Source: Planctomycetota bacterium (GTDB taxonomy: Bacteria > Planctomycetota > Phycisphaerae > Phycisphaerales > UBA1924). From it: DNA of 64,000 bases. The stretch spans positions 62,001-126,000 of the forward strand of contig JAJRPN010000036.1 in NCBI GenBank assembly GCA_024280755.1, in the 5' to 3' direction. Position numbers and translations under genes: made by a program. This document shows, piece after piece, positions 27,218-33,812 of the stretch; within the stretch, counting starts at the first letter, position 1; each line of letters begins with the position of its first letter. The notes below the pieces were generated by a model. The model was not told where the DNA came from. It searched no databases and saw nothing but the letters and a program-made list of their open reading frames with translations.

Positions 27218-27715
27218 ATGAGTCTATCGAACGCGCCAACAGATCCCGCCCGTGTTCTCATCGCACACAACCACTGGGCAAACGAACAGTTCTACTCAGC
27301 TTGCGCAAAGCTTTCAAATGAACAGTTCCACCAATCATTTGACTTAGGCGTGGGATCGTTGCACGAAAACCTCATCCATATCCTGAGTTGGACACGCATC
27401 TGGACTGATGTCATGAATGAAGAAAAATCACGCCCTAACCTCGAGGCCAAAGAAAAGATATACACAATCGCCGATCTCCAACACCTCAACACAATCGTCT
27501 CCGCAGAGTTTGAAACCGCAGCCATGTGCAACTCATTCGATGACATCCTCCGGCCAAATAAATCTCTCGTGTTCACAAGAGGCGGGCTTGTTTCACATGT
27601 CACCACCCATGCCGTTCACCACCGCGCACAGTGTCTAAGTATGTTTCGACAACTCGGCGTCAAAAAACTCCCCAAGTCCAGCGTGTACGAATGGATGCAG
27701 ATCAATTACTCATAA
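27218..27715 (+). CDS. DinB-family protein, first of a tandem pair
   Basis: 165 residues from ATG 27218 with AGGAG 8 bp upstream. A four-helix-bundle pattern carries the DinB metal-ligand His residues: HNHWAN near 19-24 and THAVHHRAQ near 130-138. DinB/YfiT-like proteins are metal-dependent thiol transferases or hydrolases, or have unknown roles. Start SLSNAPTDPARVLIAHNHWANEQFY is clearly related to the next gene. Confidence 0.85.
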   Translation: MSLSNAPTDPARVLIAHNHWANEQFYSACAKLSNEQFHQSFDLGVGSLHENLIHILSWTRIWTDVMNEEKSRPNLEAKEKIYTIADLQHLNTIVSAEFETAAMCNSFDDILRPNKSLVFTRGGLVSHVTTHAVHHRAQCLSMFRQLGVKKLPKSSVYEWMQINYS

Positions 27716-27771
27716 ACCAACGAACCCGTAGCCCGATTGTTGATACACTCCCCAAACAACAGGAGCAAGAC

Positions 27772-28269
27772 ATGCAACCAACCGGTCAACCATCAAGCCC
27801 CGCCTCAGTCCTCATCGCCCACGATCGCTGGGCCAACCAACACCTCTACACAACCTGCCAAGCACTCACCCCCGAACAGTTCAACCAACCCTTCCAAATG
27901 GGCACCGGCTCACTGTCCACCAACCTCCTCCACAACCTCGGCGCCATGCAAGGCTGGACCGATGTCCTCAACGAAACCCCAAACCGGCCACGCCTCGAAG
28001 AACAAAGCTGCACCCTCGATCAAATCATCGAACTCCACGACCCAACATCATCAGCCTTCGAACAAGCCGCCCTCGCCCGTCCATTCGATACCATCATCAC
28101 CCGAGATCGAGGCGACCAAATCTACACCTTCACCGCCGGCGGCATCCTCACCCATGTCATGACCCACTCCATGCACCACCGAGCCCAATGCTATAACATG
28201 CTCCGCCAACTCGGCATCAAAGACCAACCCATGTCCAGCATCATGGAATGGATGATCACGAGCGACTAG
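27772..28269 (+). CDS. DinB-family protein, second of a tandem pair
   Basis: 165 residues from ATG 27772 with AGGAG 7 bp upstream. It aligns without gaps in the key blocks to the previous gene: VLIAHDRWANQHLY against VLIAHNHWANEQFY, and TPEQFNQPFQMGTGSLSTNLLHNLG against SNEQFHQSFDLGVGSLHENLIHILS. The last block MTHSMHHRAQCYNMLRQLG keeps the His pair. The first gene has T-richer codons than this one, so the duplication is not very recent. A 56-bp gap separates them. Confidence 0.88.
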   Translation: MQPTGQPSSPASVLIAHDRWANQHLYTTCQALTPEQFNQPFQMGTGSLSTNLLHNLGAMQGWTDVLNETPNRPRLEEQSCTLDQIIELHDPTSSAFEQAALARPFDTIITRDRGDQIYTFTAGGILTHVMTHSMHHRAQCYNMLRQLGIKDQPMSSIMEWMITSD

Positions 28270-28302
28270 GCCCTGCCTGACGGCTCGTTTCCCAACTCTT
28301 TG

Positions 28303-28353
28303 TCCCTCCCCCGTCCTGACGGGGGAGGTGGCTGCGCAGCAGACGAAGGGGGC
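28303..28353 (+). repeat. Family A palindromic element, copy 6
   Basis: CCCTCCCCCGTCCTGACGGG and on, then GGCTGCGCAGCAGAC, tail GAAGGGGGCC. A conserved 5' flank (TGACGGCTCGTTTCCCAACT) precedes it, also seen before copy 10. Confidence 0.8.
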
Positions 28354-28370
28354 CCTATCTTTATCTTGCC

Positions 28371-28424
28371 CCTCTCCCGCGCCCCCGCGGGGAGGTGGCC
28401 GCGTCTCCGCGGACGGAGGGGGTC
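28371..28424 (+). repeat. Family A palindromic element, copy 7
   Basis: CCTCTCCCGCGCCCCCGCGG and on, then GGCCGCG(TCT)CCGCGGAC, tail GGAGGGGGTC. The pair of copies 6 and 7 and the spacer CCTATCTTTATCTTGCC recur at 29461-29581. Confidence 0.85.
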
Positions 28425-28449
28425 TCCTCTGATCACATCCATCCCCTCC

Positions 28450-28486
28450 GGGTGCCACTACTCGCCGCCCCGGCGCAGTAGTGCTC
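28450..28486 (+). repeat. Family B-like hairpin
   Basis: GGGTGCC leads into a hairpin CACTACTCGCCG / CGGCGCAGTAGTG (imperfect). The start matches the GGGTGCC repeats at 18541, 20511, 33512, 36767 and 38910. Confidence 0.55.
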
Positions 28487-28514
28487 TTCCATCTTCCATT
28501 CCTACAATCCACCA

Positions 28515-29393
28515 ATGTCCAACCCAAAGAAACCAATCACCCCCATAAAGCGCATCACCCGCACACTCCGCTGGACACTCATCACCCTCCTCCTCGCACT
28601 CCTCGGTATCCGCATTTCTGGAGCCGCAGAACAACTCGCCTACTTCCCATCCCGTCACCTCATCGTCACCCCAGCCGAGTACGAAGATATCTGGATCACC
28701 ACACCCGACGGCTTAAGACTCCACGCATGGTTCATGCCCGCCAAAGGAATCCCCGAAAACCAACAAGCACCCGCCATTCTCCATGCCCACGGCAACGCCG
28801 GCAACATCGCCGACCACGAATCATTCTCAAACTTCCTCACCGACGCCGGGTTCCATGTTCTGCTCTTCGACTACCGTTGCTACGGGCGATCCGATGACAT
28901 CGCCCCCATCAACCGAGCCAAACTCGCCATTGACACCGCGGCTGCGCTCGAAACCCTCTTCAATCACCCGCGCGTAGACCCAGCCCGCATCGCCGTCCTC
29001 GGCGTATCCCTCGGCGGCCCCTTTGCCTTGAACGCCGCCGCCAACGAACCAAGAGTCAAAGCAATCGCCACTCTTTCAACATTTTCATCGTGGCAAGCTG
29101 TTGCCGCCGACATGTCCCCGCTCGGCCCGCTGCTCATGCCAGCGGGGCTCGATTCCAAAGACTCAATCAAACACCTGAGCAACCAGCCCTACCTCATCAT
29201 GCACGGCCTCAACGACCAAATCATCCCCCCCCGCCACGCCGACATTCTCTACAAAGCCGCAACCGATGCGCAACTCCCCGTCACCTTGAAGACCTACCTC
29301 GGCGACCACAACTCTCTCATCCAAACAAACATCCAAGCCCGATCCGACCTCATTGAGTTCTTCAAAACCAATCTCACCGATCAACCCGATTGA
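28515..29393 (+). CDS. Alpha/beta hydrolase, membrane-anchored
   Basis: 292 residues. One N-terminal hydrophobic segment (ITLLLALLGIRISG) suggests a membrane anchor or uncleaved signal. The hydrolase core has the oxyanion block HAHGNAGN, the nucleophile elbow GVSLGG (Ser), an acid in HGLNDQIIPP and the catalytic His in GDHNSL. It matches the family of YqiK/Bem46-like serine hydrolases. Substrate unknown. It lies between two nearly identical double family A repeats. Confidence 0.88.
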   Translation: MSNPKKPITPIKRITRTLRWTLITLLLALLGIRISGAAEQLAYFPSRHLIVTPAEYEDIWITTPDGLRLHAWFMPAKGIPENQQAPAILHAHGNAGNIADHESFSNFLTDAGFHVLLFDYRCYGRSDDIAPINRAKLAIDTAAALETLFNHPRVDPARIAVLGVSLGGPFALNAAANEPRVKAIATLSTFSSWQAVAADMSPLGPLLMPAGLDSKDSIKHLSNQPYLIMHGLNDQIIPPRHADILYKAATDAQLPVTLKTYLGDHNSLIQTNIQARSDLIEFFKTNLTDQPD

Positions 29394-29460
29394 TTGCCAG
29401 GGTACCCCGGCGCAGTTAGGTTCACAAACCAATCGATACACAAATCGTTCCCCTTTTTCT

Positions 29461-29512
29461 CCTCCCCCGGGTTTCCGGGGGAGGTGGCACGCGCAGCGTG
29501 ACGGAGGGGGTC
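29461..29512 (+). repeat. Family A palindromic element, copy 8
   Basis: CCTCCCCCGGGTTTCCGGGG and on, then GGCACGC(GCA)GCGTGAC, tail GGAGGGGGTC. The second stem has changed on both sides compared with copy 6. Confidence 0.85.
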
Positions 29513-29527
29513 CTATCTTTATCTTGC

Positions 29528-29581
29528 CCCTCTCCCGCGCCCCGCGGGGAGGTGGCCGCGTCTCCGCGGACGGAGGGGGTC
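29528..29581 (+). repeat. Family A palindromic element, copy 9
   Basis: Nearly identical to copy 7 apart from one C in the first loop. Copies 8 and 9 repeat the double arrangement of copies 6 and 7 about 1.16 kb upstream, with the same spacer. Confidence 0.85.
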
Positions 29582-29713
29582 TTCTCCACTCCCTCCCAAC
29601 CCATCTCCCCAATTCCCAACATCCCCTGTAACCAATCCCCACCCCACAACTCTATAGAGATACCGCGATGTTCGTTCATCGCACAATCCCATCCTCATAT
29701 AGAGAGACAAACC

Positions 29714-30190
29714 ATGCACGTCCTCAAAGCAACCACAACAATCGCCGCCCTGATCGCATCCACAACCCTCATCGCATGCCAATCGGCACAAACATCCACA
29801 TCAAAAGCCTCTTCCAATAACCACGAGTTCTCCACCGCAGACGCCCAAATCGCCCACGGCATAAAAATCTACACAAACAACTGCGCAAGCTGCCACGGCG
29901 ACGCCGGACAAGGAACAGACAAAGCACCATTCCTCGTCGGCAAAGGCGCATTCGAAGACTACCATTCCGCATTAGATGTCGCTGTATTCGTCACCAAAAA
30001 CATGCCACCAAAGAATACCAAAGCGGTATCAACCTCCGAGCAAGACTTCTTTTCCGTCAGAGCCCAGCAACCAAAGCTCACAGATCGTGACTACTGGGCA
30101 GTCCTCGCATTCGCACTCTCCGCCAACGGCGTACAACTCGCCGAACCCGTAGGCCCACACAACGCATCAAATATCATCCTCAATCCATAA
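29714..30190 (+). CDS. c-type cytochrome lipoprotein
   Basis: 158 residues from ATG 29714 (MHVLKATTTIAALIASTTLIAC). The lipobox LIAC makes a lipid anchor likely. A single haem-binding site CASCHGD lies at about 58-64, with a downstream Met (NMPPK) as possible sixth ligand. A typical electron carrier of the periplasmic side. It precedes a Tat-exported four-helix-like protein and a second cytochrome gene, so the three may work in one respiratory route. Confidence 0.9.
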   Translation: MHVLKATTTIAALIASTTLIACQSAQTSTSKASSNNHEFSTADAQIAHGIKIYTNNCASCHGDAGQGTDKAPFLVGKGAFEDYHSALDVAVFVTKNMPPKNTKAVSTSEQDFFSVRAQQPKLTDRDYWAVLAFALSANGVQLAEPVGPHNASNIILNP

Positions 30191-30221
30191 ACAAACGCAC
30201 ACCAGTGCAGATCGGACAAAC

Positions 30222-30701
30222 ATGACATCAGCAGTACACCGCAGAGCCTTCCTCGCAGCAACAACCCTCGCTGTCCCTTCCCTCGCCTTCGCCGGTGTAT
30301 CTGCCGATGCCAACAGAGCAAACGAACCAATGGACTTCGGCAAGCTCATGAAACAAGCCAACCGGCACCTCAAATCAATGCGCACACCAATGCGATCGCT
30401 CGAATCAGAAGACCAGTGGGAGACCGCAGCCTTCTACGCAAACCAAATCACCATCCTCCTTGCGCAGTGCATCGAGGTCGCCGATCAAGTACACATCCCA
30501 CCGCAATCAGAAGCCAAATACGAAAACAACAAAGCTAAGTTCGTCACCGACCTCCGCCTAAGCCTCACCGCCGGCGCATCAGCATCAATCGAACTCTCCA
30601 AGGCCCTCTGGCTCAAAGACGAACAAGCCGCCAAACAGTTCTACAGCCAACTCAAACGAGTCCGAAACGACGGCCACTCAGAGTTCCAAGATGACGATTA
30701 A
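30222..30701 (+). CDS. Tat-exported four-helix-bundle-like protein of unknown function
   Basis: 159 residues. The start MTSAVHRRAFLAATTLAVPSLAFAG has the RRAFLA twin-arginine pattern and a signal cleavage AFAG. The mature part is alpha-helical with several heptad-like helices (MDFGKLMKQANRHLKSM, ETAAFYANQITILLAQCIEVADQ, KFVTDLRLSLTAGASASIELSKAL). The fold recalls cytochrome b562/c-prime but there is no CxxCH. It follows the cytochrome gene by 31 bp. Confidence 0.65.
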   Translation: MTSAVHRRAFLAATTLAVPSLAFAGVSADANRANEPMDFGKLMKQANRHLKSMRTPMRSLESEDQWETAAFYANQITILLAQCIEVADQVHIPPQSEAKYENNKAKFVTDLRLSLTAGASASIELSKALWLKDEQAAKQFYSQLKRVRNDGHSEFQDDD

Positions 30702-30775
30702 CTCCATTAACCGCCTAGCCGATTACACTCTCCTCCCTCTAGGTCGTGTCTGACGGCTCGTTTCCCAACTCTCTT

Positions 30776-30830
30776 TCCTCCCCCGTCCTGACGGGGGAGG
30801 TGTCCGCGTCTTCGCGGACGGAGGGGGTCT
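30776..30830 (+). repeat. Family A palindromic element, copy 10
   Basis: CCTCCCCCGTCCTGACGGGG and on, then GTCCGCG(TCT)TCGCGGAC, tail GGAGGGGGTC. The 5' flank TGACGGCTCGTTTCCCAACT is shared with copy 6. Confidence 0.85.
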
Positions 30831-30841
30831 TCAGTTTCATG

Positions 30842-30898
30842 TCCCTCCCCGCGCCCCGCAGGGAGGTGGACCGGCGGAGTCGGGTCGGAAGGGTGTCC
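30842..30898 (+). repeat. Family A palindromic element, copy 11 (diverged)
   Basis: CCCTCCCCGCGCCCCGCAGG and on, then GGACCGGCGGAGTCGGGTC, tail GGAAGGGTGTCC. It follows copy 10 as another double, but its second half is more diverged. Confidence 0.65.
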
Positions 30899-30970
30899 TG
30901 ATAGTTTCTAACCAATCACCAAGTCAAACTCAACCCGTCCCACCCACAGTTATGTTAAACTAGACCAAAC

Positions 30971-31813
30971 ATGCTCAATCACCTCATCGAGTTCATCGCC
31001 CGAACCCACCTCGTCGTGCTCCACTTCCCCATCGCGTTGATCACCGTCGCCGCGATCATCGAGTCCACGCGCCTACTCCACATCAAACTCACACGAAGAT
31101 CAATCTCCGATCACTTCCGCCCAAGCCAATCCGCTTCGATCATCCTCGCGTTTGCCCTCGCCTCAACACTCATCGCCACAACCACAGGCATCATCCTCGG
31201 GTTCGACGAAACCACCGCCGTAGACCTTCACAGAATCCTCGGCATCGCTTCCGGAATCCTCATCCTCATCACGACCATCGCCTTGCTGATCGCACTCAAA
31301 AAAGCAACACACAAACCCGCCCTTGTCTACCTCGCATTCCTCTGCACCTCCGCACTCGCCGTCTCCATCACCGGCCACCTCGGCGGCAACCTCACCCACG
31401 GCGAAGGCTTCCTCACCGACCCACTCAAACAAATCTTCAACTCTTCATCACCTTCTTCATTCGATTCGCAATCAGATTCACAGCCAGATACACAAGCCCA
31501 AGATTTCAACATCACCCCAGACGCCCTCGAAACCTACAACACAATCATCCAACCAATCCTCGACTATTCCTGCACCAAATGTCACGGCCCAAAAAAACAA
31601 AAAGGCGACATCCGCCTAGACACCCTCGCCTATCTCCTCGATGAAGATTTCGCCATGATAGAACGCGGCGACCCCGAAGCCTCCGAAATCATCTACCGCA
31701 TCACCCTCCCCCGCACAGACGAAGACGCCATGCCCCCCCTAAAAAAATCCCATCCCCTCACCGAATCCCAAATCGAATCAATCCACTCCTGGATCACCAC
31801 CCTCACCCCTTAA
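30971..31813 (+). CDS. Membrane protein (DUF2231-like) fused to a planctomycete cytochrome c domain
   Basis: 280 residues. The first 150 carry four hydrophobic segments (LVVLHFPIALITVAAIIEST, SIILAFALASTLIATTTGII, IASGILILITTIALLIAL, LVYLAFLCTSALAVSITGHLGG) as in DUF2231 proteins. After a Ser/Gln linker, the C-terminal part holds CTKCHGPKKQKGDIRLDT (about 197-214) and a later Met/Pro (DAMPPLKK), the PSCyt1 cytochrome pattern common in planctomycetes. Likely an electron-transfer membrane protein. A degenerate family A fragment follows near 31831-31872. Confidence 0.85.
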   Translation: MLNHLIEFIARTHLVVLHFPIALITVAAIIESTRLLHIKLTRRSISDHFRPSQSASIILAFALASTLIATTTGIILGFDETTAVDLHRILGIASGILILITTIALLIALKKATHKPALVYLAFLCTSALAVSITGHLGGNLTHGEGFLTDPLKQIFNSSSPSSFDSQSDSQPDTQAQDFNITPDALETYNTIIQPILDYSCTKCHGPKKQKGDIRLDTLAYLLDEDFAMIERGDPEASEIIYRITLPRTDEDAMPPLKKSHPLTESQIESIHSWITTLTP

Positions 31814-31830
31814 AGCTTCCTTCATTCTTT

Positions 31831-31872
31831 CTCCTCCCCCCGCCCTCCGGGCATGGTGGTACGCGAAGAGTC
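31831..31872 (+). repeat. Degenerate family A fragment
   Basis: CTCCTCCCCCCGCCCTCCGG and GGTGGTACGCGAAGAGTC keep the order of family A but lack the tail and good pairing. Possibly a decayed copy. Confidence 0.35.
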
Positions 31873-31880
31873 AATTATAC

Positions 31881-31914
31881 AAAAACCTGCTTTGCCCATC
31901 TGGTCAAAGCAGGT
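31881..31914 (-). terminator. Intrinsic terminator for the minus-strand gene at 31957-33051
   Basis: A 10-bp perfect stem, ACCTGCTTTG / CAAAGCAGGT. Read on the minus strand it is followed by five T. It lies between convergent genes. Confidence 0.8.
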
Positions 31915-31956
31915 CATAGAATCGATTTAAATAGCCGGAGAGTCTGGCCAGATCCA

Positions 31957-33051
31957 TTACGAATTTCGTATGTTTTTGATCAACGCAATCCCGGCAATAA
32001 CACCTATCAAAGCTACAGATAAACCTGCGACGATTTTGAACAAAGAACCTGTTGAGTTGGTAGTGTTCTGTTCGTCTGTTTGTAGTGCTCGTGTTTCCAC
32101 AGAGTCGTCATGTGCGCCATCAGGTAGTTCGGTCGTTTGATTGAGTGTCGCATTAATATCAATGTGATTGCTCGCGACTCGCCCTACCGCATAGAGATCA
32201 CTCTGAGTTGGCGGCTGGGAATAAACGATGTCATCGACTCGATATTCAACGGTTGCCTCATCACCCTCGATGAGTACAAAGCTACATTCGCTGGGAAGGA
32301 AAACAGTTTCGTTGCCGGTTTGAAATTCAACATACGAACTAATTTGAACGATCGCAATCGGCACAGAATCCTGAATCATCTCTAAGCGTTTTGGTAGTGC
32401 TTTGTCAGATCCCAAATCATCAAAATGCTTCATGTACACCCGGTAGTGCGAATTAATCTTGTCCGAATATTCACGATTCCGCTCGGGATTAAGTTCAATA
32501 TGGAGATACGCATTAGAGTCGGCATCCTTTTTGATCTTAATCGACTTGATATTTTGCTCAATCAGTTCCCGCGAACGAAAATGTCGAACATCTAAGAGTT
32601 GGGTACCATCAAGATCATTGCGAAGCATCGAGACAGGAAACAGGAGCGGATTTAATGGGAAATCAGTTCCAGCAAACGGTTCGCTCGTACGATCTTCTGA
32701 AGTATCAAGTTGCGCTAAAAAAATCTTGTAGATGCTTCCGTCGAAACTGTAGACGCCGCGTTGCCCAAGCATCTCGCCAGGCTCATCACGGCCCACAATG
32801 TCTACTTCAACTCGAAAGCCATCTTCGGTAACGATGTACTGGTAGGGGCCACGAGCTTCAGCATTGATATAGACATCCTCTGTTGGATTGAGCGTCATTG
32901 ACCGTGTATAAATACAATCTACTTGCACACGATCAAGTGATTCGAACTGTTCGATAAATGACCAATAGTCTTGAACATCATCTGCAAACGATGTGTTCGG
33001 AAAACACAAATAGATGGCTGTAAACAATGCGGGCAATATTCGCAATTTCAT
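31957..33051 (-). CDS. Exported, C-terminally anchored hypothetical protein
   Basis: 364 residues. Signal peptide MKLRILPALFTAIYLCFPNTSFAD, a long beta-rich extracytoplasmic part and one C-terminal hydrophobic segment (SLFKIVAGLSVALIGVIAGIALI) with a short basic tail. The central region (YQYIVTEDGFRVEVDIVG, YRVYMKHFDDLGSDKALPKRLEMIQ) recalls outer-membrane lipoprotein-sorting or DUF-type beta folds, but nothing definite was recognised. GGAGG lies 7 bp before ATG 33051. It follows the small Cys-rich gene immediately and is probably cotranscribed. Confidence 0.65.
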   Translation of the reverse strand: MKLRILPALFTAIYLCFPNTSFADDVQDYWSFIEQFESLDRVQVDCIYTRSMTLNPTEDVYINAEARGPYQYIVTEDGFRVEVDIVGRDEPGEMLGQRGVYSFDGSIYKIFLAQLDTSEDRTSEPFAGTDFPLNPLLFPVSMLRNDLDGTQLLDVRHFRSRELIEQNIKSIKIKKDADSNAYLHIELNPERNREYSDKINSHYRVYMKHFDDLGSDKALPKRLEMIQDSVPIAIVQISSYVEFQTGNETVFLPSECSFVLIEGDEATVEYRVDDIVYSQPPTQSDLYAVGRVASNHIDINATLNQTTELPDGAHDDSVETRALQTDEQNTTNSTGSLFKIVAGLSVALIGVIAGIALIKNIRNS

Positions 33052-33054
33052 TGA

Positions 33055-33392
33055 TTATCCTCCGGTTACAGGTGAGTCGGCTTGCTTTTTCGAGGCAACT
33101 TGCCCAAAACATGCATCCAAACTAGAAGCTCCACACATTCCACTTATAATAGTAAAACCGAGAACGGTTTTTCTGCATGTGCCACAAGATACACCGCTTG
33201 CTACATAAGCACCCCCCGTCCAGGCGTAATCATGTACCTTTGAGTGGACAGTGGTCCAGGTGTGCAGCTAAATGTCAAAGGGCACCCGCCAGTACAGGGG
33301 GTCGCATCTTTGCATACTGATTGTTCTTGTCCAATTACATCGGAAGACATCGCGATAACAATTATCAGGGTGAAAAGCATAGTCGGTTTCAT
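33055..33392 (-). CDS. Small Cys-rich secreted protein with an apparent frameshift
   Basis: From ATG 33392 the frame gives MKPTMLFTLIIVIAMSSDVIG (signal peptide), then a Cys-rich segment with CKDATPC, GGCP and FSC, and stops at 33201. Another frame, opening near 33270, continues to a TAA at 33055-33057 and adds four Cys (SCGTC, GMCGA, DACF), ending just before the next gene's GGAGG site. One inserted or lost base near 33245-33275 would make a single protein of about 112 residues. Either a sequence error or a real truncation. No family was recognised. Confidence 0.5.
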
Positions 33393-33511
33393 ATAGTTTA
33401 GTTCTCCTTATAAAAGATGATTTTTTCTGTTTAGGTAAGGTACTGATTTAGTCTAACCGAGATAACGGGACAATGCTGTTGTTTTTATAGATATCTTGAA
33501 AATTGTAAATT

Positions 33512-33553
33512 CCGGGTGCCATGCTGGGTGCCGTCCCCGGCTCCTGCATGTCT
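33512..33553 (+). repeat. Family B repeat
   Basis: CCGGGTGCCATGCTGGGTGC then CCGTCCCCGGCTCCTGCATG. A family C solo copy follows at 33577. This matches the B-plus-C pairing seen at 20511-20588. Confidence 0.65.
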
Positions 33554-33576
33554 TCTCCCCACCCAATCCCCTCTCC

Positions 33577-33616
33577 CCCTCCGCACCTCTGCGTGATCTC
33601 AGCGCCATCTGCGTAC
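33577..33616 (-). repeat. Family C solo repeat
   Basis: CCCTCCGCACCTCTGCGTGA then TCTCAGCGCCATCTGCGT, in the orientation of the right GxxExxY-cassette repeat. It sits just upstream of the riboswitch. Confidence 0.65.
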
Positions 33617-33665
33617 AAACCTCTTCCTCCCTCCCCTCCCCCAATCCGCTACAATACCCCCAACT

Positions 33666-33745
33666 GCTCGGGGCGCACCCAAATGGATGCTGAGAAGAAC
33701 CCGTAGAACCTGATCCGGCTCGCACCGGCGGAGGGAATGCAGCCA
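33666..33745 (+). promoter_or_regulatory. TPP riboswitch (THI element)
   Basis: Conserved parts are in order: GGGGCGCACCC, then the CTGAGA of the pyrimidine-sensing loop, ACCCGTAGAACCTGATCCGG, and ACCGGCGGAGGGAA. They match the thi-box with P2-P5 arms. It ends about 70 bp before the thiC start, consistent with control of translation start or transcription by thiamine pyrophosphate. Excess TPP should reduce thiC expression. Confidence 0.93.
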
Positions 33746-33812
33746 CCGATCATCCTTATTAGATCGAAGGCCACGCATACTCCCGGTGCTTAACACTTGT
33801 GGAGTATCAAAG

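Noticed and set aside
29498-29713. In-frame extension upstream of the cytochrome lipoprotein
   Set aside because: It translates family A copy 9; the signal peptide with lipobox starts at 29714.
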